A stretch of DNA of 64,000 nucleotides from Parvimonas micra (GTDB lineage Bacteria; Bacillota; Clostridia; Tissierellales; Peptoniphilaceae), in contig NZ_CP148048.1 in the NCBI RefSeq assembly GCF_037482165.1, positions 620,001 to 684,000 on the forward strand, in the 5' to 3' direction. This document shows, piece after piece, positions 35,918 to 44,810 of this stretch. Within the stretch, counting starts at the first letter, position 1. The number at the start of each line of letters is the position of its first letter. The notes under the pieces were generated by a model that searched no databases, was not told the origin of the DNA, and worked only from the letters and a program-made list of their open reading frames with translations. The position numbers and the translations under genes are program-made.

Positions 35918-35963
35918 AAAAGCTGATAAAGAATACAATAGTAGTCTTTATCAGCTTATTTTT
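35918..35963 (+). terminator. Rho-independent terminator of lrgAB
   Basis: AAGCTGATAAAG (35920-35931) pairs with CTTTATCAGCTT (35946-35957), then ATTTTT. Confidence 0.88.
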
Positions 35964-36045
35964 AATGTCTAATTATTGGAAATTACTAGATAAATATCAT
36001 ACATTTATGATTGTATTATTTTATACTAGACAACTATTATTATAT

Positions 36046-37257
36046 TTATTCATGCAAAAAAGATATAAATTCAGTTTCATTTTTGGTATTTGTGAATAGC
36101 TTATAAAGTTTTCTTGAATTTTGTTCAATTTCAAATTTGTTTTTTTGAAAATCCGATAGATTATGTGTGCTTTTGTTTGTTGTTACAATTTCTAGATTAG
36201 TTTTATTTTTAATTTCTTTAAGCAATTCTTGCCCTTTTTTATTAAAGCCTAAAACATTTATATATTCAATATCTTTAGAATACATTTCCTTTATTTCATT
36301 ATTTATATTCAATAGATAATTGTAAATAAATCTTTTAATTCTAACTTTTTTATATCTTTTACTCTGTATTCTCTCTGCTAATTCTTCTATAGAGTTTACT
36401 GAATAAATATTTTTCTTAATTAAATTTAAAATTCCATTTTCGTAATTTACAATATTTTTGGGATTTATTTGATTTATTAGAATATTGTATTTTAAAATTT
36501 CTAAAATAATTTTTTCATTAGGTAAAATATTGTTTTCTACTGAATTTTTTATTTCATAAAAAGTTATTTTATCTAAAAAATTTTCAATTTTTTCTAAATT
36601 ATTTTCATAAATTGCTTTTCTTATTGCTGAAGCGCTTAATTGCTCTTTTGAATTATAATCCTCATCATTATAATTTTTTCCTTTTCTTTTTATAGGAAAA
36701 GGAGTTATTTTAGATTTTGATAGTATTATATTTTTGACATATTCAATTGATAGAATATTATTGGAAATAAAAAAGTCATCTTGTATTTCTAAAATCTTAT
36801 ATTTTCTGTTAATTTCTATACAAGCATTTTTATATGCAACTGCATAACTTTTTCCAAGTTTCATTTCATAGCTTAAGATTTCTTCTATTTCATTTTTGTA
36901 TTGAAGTTGAAATTTTGCAATTTCTATAATATCCTCTTTTTTCTCACATTCGAAACCAAAGCAAAGATAGTCTATGATATCTAGTTTATTTAGAATAGAT
37001 ATTCCACCTTTTGCAAAGTTTTCAGCACTTTGCAAACTGTAGTAAAATGGAAGTTCTATTACGAGATCAACTCCATTATTAACTGCAATTCTAGCCCTTG
37101 TGTATTTGTCTAAGATTGAACATTCACCACGCTGAACAAAATCTCCGCTCATTATTGCAATTATATTGGAATTCAATTCATTTTTTATTCTGTCTATTTG
37201 ATATTTATGACCTAAATGAAATGGATTGTATTCAGCAATTATTCCTGAGTTTTTCAT
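36046..37257 (-). CDS. tmcAL: tRNA(Met) cytidine acetate ligase
   Basis: 403-residue HIGH-superfamily nucleotidyltransferase (YlbM/DUF795) that forms N4-acetylcytidine at C34 of elongator tRNA-Met from acetate and ATP. The N-terminal GIIAEYNPFHLGHKYQI holds the HLGH motif, followed by MSGDFVQRGE and VDLVIELPFYYSLQSAE, which are diagnostic. SASAIRKAI is the second nucleotide-site motif. AAGGAG site upstream of the ATG on the minus strand. Flanked by convergent lrgAB and a divergent macro-like gene. Confidence 0.94.
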   Translation of the reverse strand: MKNSGIIAEYNPFHLGHKYQIDRIKNELNSNIIAIMSGDFVQRGECSILDKYTRARIAVNNGVDLVIELPFYYSLQSAENFAKGGISILNKLDIIDYLCFGFECEKKEDIIEIAKFQLQYKNEIEEILSYEMKLGKSYAVAYKNACIEINRKYKILEIQDDFFISNNILSIEYVKNIILSKSKITPFPIKRKGKNYNDEDYNSKEQLSASAIRKAIYENNLEKIENFLDKITFYEIKNSVENNILPNEKIILEILKYNILINQINPKNIVNYENGILNLIKKNIYSVNSIEELAERIQSKRYKKVRIKRFIYNYLLNINNEIKEMYSKDIEYINVLGFNKKGQELLKEIKNKTNLEIVTTNKSTHNLSDFQKNKFEIEQNSRKLYKLFTNTKNETEFISFLHE

Positions 37258-37420
37258 AAAATCTCCTTTTTAAAATTATTTAAAGATTATTATATTAAAA
37301 TATTCGTAATAAAGTAAATAATTTTACTATATACGATTATTATATCATAACATTTTATTAATTGAAAAATAATTAAAAAATATTAATCATAAAATTATCA
37401 ATTTTATATGCTTATGATTA

Positions 37421-37449
37421 TTGACTAAATCTAAAAAAAAATATATAAT
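37421..37449 (+). promoter_or_regulatory. Promoter of the macro-like gene
   Basis: TTGACT (37421-37426), 17-bp spacer, TATAAT (37444-37449). Confidence 0.83.
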
Positions 37450-37488
37450 AATTGTACTATTTTTATTATAAGCTTTTGGAGGTTTGTT

Positions 37489-37920
37489 ATGGATATTAGA
37501 GTGGTTAGCGAAAATATTTTTGATATTGAATCTGACTGCATAGTTTATTTCGTTGATAATTCTTTTTCAAATGATGATACTATGGAAATAATATCTAAGG
37601 CTGGAAATAGACTACTCGATGTTTTTAGTAAATTAAGTTCATTAACAACAGGAGAATTTAAAGTTGTTCCGGCGTTTAATCTAAAAGCAACTTATATTGT
37701 ACTTTGTTCAATTCCACAAAAAATTGAAAAAGAAGAAGATGAAAAATTTTTGGAAGATATTTTTTCTGATATTTTACTTGAAATTGAAAGACGTGAATTC
37801 AATACAGTTGCCGTTGATATTACAAGGCTTTCTAATAGTTATGGATCTAAACATAGTGAAGTTTTTAAAAAATTTTTAAGAAATTTAAATAATGATATAG
37901 TAGTTTTTTTGTGTAAATAG
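37489..37920 (+). CDS. Macro-domain-like protein
   Basis: 143 residues with a macro-domain-like arrangement: SDCIVYFVDNSFSN at the start, where ADP-ribose binders have a D-AIVNAAN strand, then TTGEFKVVPAFNL and ATYIVLCSIP, and alternating helices and strands after that. The Asn-rich ADP-ribose-binding residues are not conserved, so binding is doubtful. TTGGAGG site. No functional link to the neighbouring tmcAL or unknown 242-residue gene can be seen. Confidence 0.6.
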   Translation: MDIRVVSENIFDIESDCIVYFVDNSFSNDDTMEIISKAGNRLLDVFSKLSSLTTGEFKVVPAFNLKATYIVLCSIPQKIEKEEDEKFLEDIFSDILLEIERREFNTVAVDITRLSNSYGSKHSEVFKKFLRNLNNDIVVFLCK

Positions 37921-37979
37921 CTTAAAACTAAATTTTTTTGTGAATATATTAATTTTTAAACTAAGGGGGGAGGGAAGAA

Positions 37980-38708
37980 ATGAATGCGTTATTAGATAAA
38001 GACACTAGAATTGCTTTAGAATATAATTTTTTATATTTAAAAGATTCAGTTGCTTTTGATATTTTTATTTCCTCACTCTCAATTGAACAACGTGGATTTA
38101 ATGTAAGATTTAGACAAGCAATTTTTAATAAAATCTCAAAGAGTTTAGACAGCTTTTACAAGAATAGATCTGATAAAGAATATATAAAGAGTGCAGTACA
38201 AAAATTGGTTTATGACGATATAAATCGTCTTGAAATTGTTTTAGCTGTAGATTCTTATATATATGGAAAAAAATCAAATGTTTTTGCTAATGAAGTGGAA
38301 AATTATTTTTTAGTCAATTATCCTAATTTAAAAATTAGTAGAAAGCAAAAACTTATTGTGAGAAAATTATCATCTAAAGATTATAGATTTAGAAATAGAT
38401 TAATAAATAATGTTATAGATTATTATAATTTAAATAAAAAATTTGAAGAAAAGACTAATGATTTTTTTGAAAATGTGATTAAAGATTATATTTTTAATCT
38501 TAATAATTATATTGTAAAACAATTAAAATTAGAATTTAAAGATAATAATTATTATGTTTTACAGAAAGAAAAATTTTTGACAAAAAAAGATTTAGAGGAA
38601 CTTTATAATCATATAAATAAAGTTTTTATGGATCATTTACATAAAACTTCAAGAATATTTATATGGTATGGACTTAATGATAAAGTAACAAGTAGATATA
38701 AAAACTAA
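37980..38708 (+). CDS. Unrecognised 242-residue basic helical protein
   Basis: I do not recognise this protein. It is soluble, Lys/Tyr/Asn/Phe-rich, predicted mostly helical, with no signal peptide or membrane segment and no nucleotide-binding motif. The ribosome site GGGGGGAGGG is unusually G-rich and strong. It lies between a macro-like gene and murJ; the first 59 bp gap has no terminator, so co-transcription with the macro-like gene is likely. Confidence 0.6.
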   Translation: MNALLDKDTRIALEYNFLYLKDSVAFDIFISSLSIEQRGFNVRFRQAIFNKISKSLDSFYKNRSDKEYIKSAVQKLVYDDINRLEIVLAVDSYIYGKKSNVFANEVENYFLVNYPNLKISRKQKLIVRKLSSKDYRFRNRLINNVIDYYNLNKKFEEKTNDFFENVIKDYIFNLNNYIVKQLKLEFKDNNYYVLQKEKFLTKKDLEELYNHINKVFMDHLHKTSRIFIWYGLNDKVTSRYKN

Positions 38709-38754
38709 AGTCAAAAACTTATGTTTTTGACCTTTTTTATGATAGGAGAATTCT

Positions 38755-40260
38755 ATGGGTTATACGGCTTTTTTGCTAATGGTTATAAATATTTTATCTA
38801 AAATATTAGGATTTTTTAGAGAAATATTATTATCTTATTTTTATGGGACAGGAGAGATAGCAACAGCTTTTCAAATTTCACTTTTGGTTCCTTATACAAT
38901 TTTAGGATTTGTTATGTCTGGTATTTCAATTAATTTTATACCAACTTATACTTCTTTGGAAAAAAGAGAGGGAAAAGAAACATCTGAAAAGTTTACAAGT
39001 AATATTTTAAATATAATTTTTATAATTTCTATTATTGCAACAGTTCTAGCTTATATATTTGCAAGACAAATTGTATTTTTATTTGCAATGGGATATTCTG
39101 GAGAAATTTTTGAATTATCAGTTACATTTACTAGAATTACTATACTTGGAATGTTTGCTCAACTATTAAACTCAATACTTAAAGGATATTTAAATATAAA
39201 GGGTAATTTTGTAGTTCCTGGTTCTACAGGATTTATATATAATATTGTTATTATAATATTTTTAATAATAAGTTATAAAATAAATCCAATGTTAGCACCT
39301 ATTGGTGTAGCTATTGCTACAATTTTTCAATACATTCCATATATTCCTGCTATTAAAAGTACAGGATATAAACATAATTTTATTGTCAATTTTAAAGATG
39401 AAAATGTAAAGAGAATGTTAGTATTAGCACTTCCAATTATTTTTGGGGTTGCTGTAAATCAAATAAATCAACTTATTGATAAAAATTTAGCATCTTTTAT
39501 TTCTGTAAGAGGTATTTCTGTTCTATCTTATTCAGTTAAATTAAATGAATTTGTATGGGGAATCTTAGTAGTATCTATTGTTACTTCTATTTTCCCAACA
39601 CTTAGTAAATTAGCTATAGAGTCAAAACAAAAGTTTAAAGTACAGATTGCTAAAACTCTTTCAACTATTATATATCTAGTAACACCTGCTTGTGTAGGAA
39701 TACTAATTTTTTCAAAGGAAATAGTAACTTTGATATTTAAAAGAGGAAAATTCGATGAAAATGATGTTATTTTGGTTTCTGGAGTTTTGTTTTATTATGC
39801 AATAGGACTTATAGGGTTAGGAATTAGAGATGTACTTTCTAATGCTTTTTATGCACTAAAAATGACTAGAATACCACTTATAAACTCTGTTGAAATGGTC
39901 GTATTAAATGTAATCATGTCAATTATTTTATCAAGATTTATGGGACTTAATGGTCTTGCATTAGGCTCAAGTATTGCAACTATATTTGGAGCAGTAAATT
40001 TATATATTAAACTTGAAAAACAAATTGGAAAGATAAAGTCAAAAGCAATTGTTAATAATGGTATAAAAGTCTTAATTTCTGTGATTTCAATGGCAATTAT
40101 ATCAAAATTAATATTTATTTTACTAAATATTAAGTTATCTTCAAATTTAAGCTTTTTAGTTGCTTTAATATTCGCAGCTATTACTTATACAATTGTTTCT
40201 GTTTTATTGAGAACAAGACAAGCAATAGACATATTAAGAGTTATTATTAAAAAATTTTAA
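38755..40260 (+). CDS. murJ: Lipid II flippase MurJ (MviN family)
   Basis: 501-residue polytopic membrane protein of the MOP superfamily with about 14 helices; moves lipid II across the membrane for peptidoglycan synthesis. Signatures are the N-terminal ILSKILGFFREILLSYFYG with the conserved Arg, FIPTYTSLEKREG, and the central YSVKLNEFVWGILVVSIVTS. TAGGAG site. Another family member (polysaccharide flippase) is possible but less likely given the conserved N-terminal motif. Confidence 0.87.
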   Translation: MGYTAFLLMVINILSKILGFFREILLSYFYGTGEIATAFQISLLVPYTILGFVMSGISINFIPTYTSLEKREGKETSEKFTSNILNIIFIISIIATVLAYIFARQIVFLFAMGYSGEIFELSVTFTRITILGMFAQLLNSILKGYLNIKGNFVVPGSTGFIYNIVIIIFLIISYKINPMLAPIGVAIATIFQYIPYIPAIKSTGYKHNFIVNFKDENVKRMLVLALPIIFGVAVNQINQLIDKNLASFISVRGISVLSYSVKLNEFVWGILVVSIVTSIFPTLSKLAIESKQKFKVQIAKTLSTIIYLVTPACVGILIFSKEIVTLIFKRGKFDENDVILVSGVLFYYAIGLIGLGIRDVLSNAFYALKMTRIPLINSVEMVVLNVIMSIILSRFMGLNGLALGSSIATIFGAVNLYIKLEKQIGKIKSKAIVNNGIKVLISVISMAIISKLIFILLNIKLSSNLSFLVALIFAAITYTIVSVLLRTRQAIDILRVIIKKF

Positions 40261-40285
40261 ATACAAATAATAAAAAGGAGATATT

Positions 40286-40852
40286 ATGAAAAAAGGAAAT
40301 ATTTTATTTGGAACGATTGGTGCAATTATCGGATGTTTACCGGGGGTTGCATTGTATGTAGGAGTGGCTATGTTAAAAGTATTTAGTTCGTGGTCCGGAG
40401 CAGTTGCTTTATATTGTGCAATTTTTATGTATACTTTATTTTCAAGAAAATTAACAAAATTGGGAGTTGTTATATCAATTATAGTTTCATGTGCATCAAT
40501 GATTTTAGCGGAGGTAATTGTAACATCTATTAATATAGCTAATCGCTATCATTTTAAATTTTTTGAAGTTTTTAAAAACTTTTTAAAGATATACCCTAAA
40601 TTGACTAACAAAGGATCGTTTTGGATATATCCTATCATTGCATGTATATTTGTTCTAATAGGTGGATATGGATATTTAGTTAGTAAAAATAAAAATGACG
40701 TTGAACTTATTGACAATGACGATGATGAAATTGAATACGAAGCAGATGATGAAGATGAAGATATCATTGATGAAGAAGATTGTGTTAAAAATGAAAATGA
40801 AAATAATCTTGATGAAAAGAAAGAAACATCTGTTGAAGAAATAAAAAAATAA
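40286..40852 (+). CDS. Membrane protein with an acidic C-terminal tail
   Basis: 188 residues of unknown function. Four or five hydrophobic segments (about 5-28, 34-50, 56-80 and 110-135) are followed by a cytoplasmic tail of about 50 residues that is almost entirely Asp, Glu, Lys and Asn. Gly-rich first helix (GNILFGTIGAIIGCLPG). AAAGGAG site, 25 bp after murJ, so probably in the same operon. Confidence 0.65.
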   Translation: MKKGNILFGTIGAIIGCLPGVALYVGVAMLKVFSSWSGAVALYCAIFMYTLFSRKLTKLGVVISIIVSCASMILAEVIVTSINIANRYHFKFFEVFKNFLKIYPKLTNKGSFWIYPIIACIFVLIGGYGYLVSKNKNDVELIDNDDDEIEYEADDEDEDIIDEEDCVKNENENNLDEKKETSVEEIKK

Positions 40853-40857
40853 TTAAT

Positions 40858-40898
40858 AAAAAAAGAAGTTAATAACGTGTTATTTGCTCTTTTTTTAT
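40858..40898 (+). terminator. Imperfect terminator
   Basis: AATAAC/GTTATT core (40870-40883) extended by a mismatched AAAAGAAG/TGCTCTTTT stem, followed by a T7 run. Confidence 0.6.
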
Positions 40899-40935
40899 GT
40901 GTTTTAATATAATTAAGTCTGTTTATTAAAATTAG

Positions 40936-40964
40936 TTGACTTTTTTTTGTTTTATTGTTATAAT
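40936..40964 (+). promoter_or_regulatory. Promoter of the T-box aspS transcript
   Basis: TTGACT (40936-40941), 17-bp spacer, TATAAT (40959-40964). Predicted start near 40971. Confidence 0.88.
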
Positions 40965-40970
40965 TATCGA

Positions 40971-41156
40971 AATTAATATATTAAGCTATGAAGGAAAAAA
41001 GTTTTGTTAAGATTTTTAGAGAGGTAATATTTGGTGAAAATTACTAATTAATACAAAATGGGACAATCTGGAGCTATTATTATAAAGAGATATACCTATA
41101 ATTAGGGTGGTACCGCGGATTTAATTCGTCCCTGCATTTTTGCAGGGATTTTTTTA
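40971..41156 (+). promoter_or_regulatory. T-box riboswitch, predicted tRNA-Asp specific
   Basis: Leader of about 185 nt. The T-box AGGGTGGTACCGCGG (41104-41118) is nearly canonical and precedes a terminator with arms TCCCTGCA (41129-41136) and TGCAGGGA (41141-41148) and seven T. The distal stem I part shows GAGAGGTAAT...ATTACT pairing. A GAC triplet (41062-41064) sits before the usual CTGGAGC segment and is the likely specifier, matching the downstream aspartyl-tRNA synthetase. Uncharged tRNA-Asp would promote antitermination. Confidence 0.92.
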
Positions 41157-41169
41157 TAAGGAGGAAAAT

Positions 41170-42942
41170 ATGGCACAAATGGGAAATTTAAGAAGGACAC
41201 ATATGTGTGGAAATTTAAGAAAAGAAGATATTGGTAAAGAAGTAATTTTGATGGGATGGGTTGCTAAGGAAAGAAACTTAGGTTCGTTAATTTTTATGGA
41301 CTTAAGAGATACTACTGGAATTTCACAAATCGTTGTGAGAGATACTTTAGGAGAAAGTGTTTTTAATAGTGCAAAAGAAATAAGATCTGAATTTGTTTTA
41401 GCTGTTAAAGGAGTTGTTAGTGAAAGAGAAAGTAAAAATTCAAAAATACCTACTGGAGATATTGAAGTTGAAGTAAGTGAATTAGTAGTTTTAGACACAG
41501 CTCAAACTCCTCCAATTTATATTAAAGATGACGACAATGTTTCTGAAAGTTTAAGATTAAAATATAGATTTTTGGATTTAAGAAAAGAAAGTTTACAAAA
41601 TAATTTAAAATTAAGAGCTAAAGTATGTAAGGTTATAAGAGATTTTTACACTGAAAATAATTTTGTGGAAATAGAAACCCCATATCTTAATAAACCTACA
41701 CCTGAAGGAGCAAGAGATTATCTCGTACCATCTAGAGTAAATCCGGGGAATTTTTATGCGCTTCCACAATCTCCACAAATAATGAAACAACTTTTAATGA
41801 TTTCAGGAATGGATAGATATTTTCAAATAGTTAAATGCTTTAGAGATGAGGACTTAAGAGCTAATAGGCAACCTGAATTTACTCAGGTTGACCTTGAAAT
41901 GAGTTTTGTTGATGTTGAAGATGTTATTGATGTAAATGAAAGAATGTTACAAAAATTGTTCAAGGAAATTAAAGGAATTGATATTGAATTACCTATAAAA
42001 AGAATGAAATATGATGATGCAGTGGAAAAATATGGAAGTGATAAACCGGATTTGCGTTTTGGTTTTGAAATTAGAAATATTACAGATTGTGTTAAGGAAG
42101 TTGAATTTGATTTATTTAAAAATGCAATTGCTTCTGGTGGGAGTGTAAGAGCAATTTCAATCGGAAAATATTCAAAGGAATATACTAGAAAGAAAATTGA
42201 TAAATTAATTGACTCAATTAGAGATTATGGTGCAAAAAATTTATTCTGGATAAAAATAACTGATGGAGAAGTTAAATCTTCTATTTCAAAGTTTTTAAAT
42301 GAAGAAATTATCTCTAATATAAAAACAATGGTAGAAGCTAAAGATGATGATTTGATTTTAATGCTTGCAGATAAAAATGATATTGTTTTAAATTCACTAG
42401 GAGCTTTAAGATGTGTTATTGCAAAAGAAATGAATTTATTAAATCCTAATGAATATAACTTATGCTGGATTGTAGATTTTCCACTTTTTGAATATGACGA
42501 AGAAGAAAAAAGATATGTTTCAAAACATCATCCTTTTACTCATCCGAAAGATGAAGATATTAAATACTTGGAAAGCAATCCCGAAAAAGTTTATGCAAAA
42601 GCATACGACATTGTAATAAACGGAGATGAACTAGGTGGAGGTTCAATTAGAATTAACAATTCTGATTTACAAAATAGAATGTTTAAAGCTTTAGGACTTA
42701 CTAAAGAGGAAACTGAAATAAAATTTGGATTTTTACTTGAGGCTTTAAAATATGGAACACCTCCACATGGCGGTCTTGCATTTGGACTTGATAGATTGAT
42801 TATGCTGTTAGCGGGTACAAACAATATAAAGGATGTAATAGCATTTCCAAAGACGCAATCAGCATCTGATTTATTAACAGATGCACCATGTGTTGTATCA
42901 GAAGGACAACTTGAGGAGTTAAATTTAAAAATTGGAAAATAA
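41170..42942 (+). CDS. aspS: Aspartyl-tRNA synthetase
   Basis: 590-residue bacterial-type class IIb synthetase. The N-terminal OB-fold has RTHMCGNLR and GWVAKERNLGSLIFMDLRD. Motif 2 is FRDEDLRANRQPEFTQVDLE, and motif 3 is GLAFGLDRLIMLL; the bacterial GAD insertion lies in the middle. I chose ATG 41170 because AAGGAGG precedes it and it follows the T-box terminator; an upstream in-frame TTG lies inside the terminator hairpin. Overlaps the next gene. Confidence 0.97.
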   Translation: MAQMGNLRRTHMCGNLRKEDIGKEVILMGWVAKERNLGSLIFMDLRDTTGISQIVVRDTLGESVFNSAKEIRSEFVLAVKGVVSERESKNSKIPTGDIEVEVSELVVLDTAQTPPIYIKDDDNVSESLRLKYRFLDLRKESLQNNLKLRAKVCKVIRDFYTENNFVEIETPYLNKPTPEGARDYLVPSRVNPGNFYALPQSPQIMKQLLMISGMDRYFQIVKCFRDEDLRANRQPEFTQVDLEMSFVDVEDVIDVNERMLQKLFKEIKGIDIELPIKRMKYDDAVEKYGSDKPDLRFGFEIRNITDCVKEVEFDLFKNAIASGGSVRAISIGKYSKEYTRKKIDKLIDSIRDYGAKNLFWIKITDGEVKSSISKFLNEEIISNIKTMVEAKDDDLILMLADKNDIVLNSLGALRCVIAKEMNLLNPNEYNLCWIVDFPLFEYDEEEKRYVSKHHPFTHPKDEDIKYLESNPEKVYAKAYDIVINGDELGGGSIRINNSDLQNRMFKALGLTKEETEIKFGFLLEALKYGTPPHGGLAFGLDRLIMLLAGTNNIKDVIAFPKTQSASDLLTDAPCVVSEGQLEELNLKIGK

Positions 42943-43645
42943 TATTTATTCAAGAACTGAAAGTCTAATAGGGAAGGATTCACTTGAAATTTTAAAAAAT
43001 TCTAAAGTTATTGTATTTGGAATTGGTGGAGTAGGAAGTTTTGCAGTTGAATCGCTTTGTAGATGTGGAATAGGAGAAATCTCACTAGTAGATTTTGATA
43101 CTATTGACATAACTAATGTAAATAGACAAATTCATGCAATGTCAAATAATATTGGGAAATATAAAGCAGATGAAATGAAGAATAGAATAGAACTTATCAA
43201 TCCAGATATAAAAGTAAATATATTCAAAAAAAAGCTAGATAAAAACAATATTGAAAATTTCAATTTGAAATACTATGATTATGTTATTGATGCGATAGAT
43301 ACTATTACTTCTAAAATTTATCTGATAAAATATTGTTATGAAAATAATATAAATATAATTAGTGCAATGGGAGCAGGTAATAAACTGGATCCTACAAGAT
43401 TTAAAGTAGTGGATATATATAAAACATCATGCTGTCCACTTGCAAGGGTAATGAGAAGAGAATTGAAAAAGCTAGGAATAAAAAAATTAAAATGTGTTTG
43501 TTCTGATGAAATTTCTAGTGGAGAAATAATTGAATCAGATAAAATTAGAAAATCATCCCCTTCAAGTATAAGCTTTATTCCTTCAACTATGGGACTAATT
43601 ATTACATCAGAAGTAGTAAAGGATTTGATATTATGGAACAAGTAG
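42932..43645 (+). CDS. tcdA: tRNA threonylcarbamoyladenosine dehydratase
   Basis: 237-residue E1-like ThiF-fold protein (TcdA/CsdL) that cyclises t6A37 to ct6A in tRNA. The N-terminal YSRTESLIG is the family's usual opening; the nucleotide-binding GIGGVGSFAVESL, VDFDTIDITNVNRQ and DAIDTITSK motifs follow, and two Cys-rich spots (SCCPLARVMRRELKK and KCVCSDE) match TcdA. The start is taken as TTG 42932 overlapping the aspS end; the ribosome site is distant, so translational coupling to aspS is likely. Confidence 0.9.
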   Translation: MENNIYSRTESLIGKDSLEILKNSKVIVFGIGGVGSFAVESLCRCGIGEISLVDFDTIDITNVNRQIHAMSNNIGKYKADEMKNRIELINPDIKVNIFKKKLDKNNIENFNLKYYDYVIDAIDTITSKIYLIKYCYENNINIISAMGAGNKLDPTRFKVVDIYKTSCCPLARVMRRELKKLGIKKLKCVCSDEISSGEIIESDKIRKSSPSSISFIPSTMGLIITSEVVKDLILWNK

Positions 43646-44061
43646 GATATGTAACAAAAATCTTACCTGAAGATAAGTGTAAAGTTTTAATTTCAAGAAT
43701 AAGTGGATGTAAAGGAACCTGCAAAACTTGTGGAGGATGTCCAACCCCAACAATGCATATTGTTATGAAAAAGACATTAGATGTTTCAGTTGGAGATTAT
43801 GTAAAAATAGGAGTGGATAGTAATATTGTATTAAAATATTCTATTTTCTTATATGGATTTCCTATTTTAATGTTTATTCTTTCAATATTATTAGTCAATA
43901 TAGCTCTACCTAATTTAAAAGGAATTGATTTGATTGGATTTGGTATTGGTTTATTTACGATGTTTTTGGCATTTTTAATTGTCAAATTTGTAGATAATAA
44001 ATATGCACATTTATCAACAAAAGCAATGTATATGGAAGAAATTATTTCAAAAAAAGATTAG
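43633..44061 (+). CDS. RseC/MucC family SoxR-reducing system protein
   Basis: 142-residue membrane protein. The N-terminal part has a Cys cluster (CKGTCKTCGGCP) as in RseC, which in other bacteria helps Rnf-type systems and sigma-E or SoxR control. Two membrane helices follow (about 68-90 and 98-118). Overlaps the tcdA end by 13 nt. Function in Firmicutes is unknown; a redox role is plausible from the Cys motif. Confidence 0.88.
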   Translation: MEQVGYVTKILPEDKCKVLISRISGCKGTCKTCGGCPTPTMHIVMKKTLDVSVGDYVKIGVDSNIVLKYSIFLYGFPILMFILSILLVNIALPNLKGIDLIGFGIGLFTMFLAFLIVKFVDNKYAHLSTKAMYMEEIISKKD

Positions 44062-44110
44062 ATAGTAGTAGATATAATTTATGTTGATAATATAGATTGG
44101 AGGTTTTATT

Positions 44111-44413
44111 ATGATTTATATTGTAGCAATCGTATTTATCTCAGGAGGGATTATTATGAAGGTATTTCCTCCAAAGTTCGATTCAGGAATATATGGTTTT
44201 AGAACTAAAAAATCAAGTAAGAACAAGGAAAATTGGGAAATTGCTCAAAAGAAATCTTCAAACTATATTATATTTTTTGGGATATTTGATTTTGTATTAA
44301 CATTTATAAATGATACTTTTGTAAAAAATAATTTATATTATGATTTACAAGGACTTTTAGTAATTATTTATTCTATATTAATATATATTTTGGTTCAAAA
44401 AAATTTAAAATAA
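44111..44413 (+). CDS. SdpI family-like membrane protein
   Basis: 100 residues with three membrane helices and the diagnostic loop YGFRTKKSSKNKENWEIAQK after the first helix, as in SdpI/YhfL-type proteins. SdpI gives immunity to the SDP toxin in B. subtilis, but most homologues have unknown roles, and no toxin gene is nearby. TTGGAGG site. Confidence 0.75.
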   Translation: MIYIVAIVFISGGIIMKVFPPKFDSGIYGFRTKKSSKNKENWEIAQKKSSNYIIFFGIFDFVLTFINDTFVKNNLYYDLQGLLVIIYSILIYILVQKNLK

Positions 44414-44442
44414 ATAATTGTTGCTGAGAAAAAAATTATTTT

Positions 44443-44486
44443 TTAGGCATAGTTTCAAATATTTGATTGAAACTATGCCTTTTTTA
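44443..44486 (+). terminator. Strong rho-independent terminator
   Basis: AGGCATAGTTTCAA (44445-44458) pairs perfectly with TTGAAACTATGCCT (44467-44480), then five T. From here to 44734 the sequence is AT-rich with nothing I can support. Confidence 0.93.
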
Positions 44487-44734
44487 TGCTAAATTTTTAA
44501 TTAAAATTATTAATAAATAAAAATCTATAATAAATTAAGTACAATTACATTTAATAACAAATAAATTTGATAAAAAATATTAAAATATGAAATGTTTTTA
44601 GAACATAATCAATGAAGTAATTAGAAAAAATATGCAAATAAAGATATTTTATACTTACATCAGATTAATAGATAAGAAATTTTAATATTAAAATTGGTGT
44701 TTTTTATTGAAAAAAATAATTAATTTTAGTAGAA

Positions 44735-44763
44735 TTGATAATGCCTATTGTTATTTTTATAAA
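44735..44763 (+). promoter_or_regulatory. Promoter with a weak Fur-box candidate
   Basis: TTGATA (44735-44740), 17-bp spacer, TATAAA (44758-44763). The overlapping 44737-44755 (GATAATGCCTATTGTTATT) matches the 19-bp Fur consensus at 13 positions by eye, which is weak in such AT-rich DNA. Confidence 0.5.
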
Positions 44764-44810
44764 TAAGTGACAAATTTATAAATATAACAAAATAAACAAA
44801 GGAGGGATAT

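Noticed and set aside
44111-44413. Toxin-immunity cassette based on the SdpI-like protein
   Set aside because: No SdpC-like toxin or processing genes adjoin it; SdpI-like proteins are common orphans.
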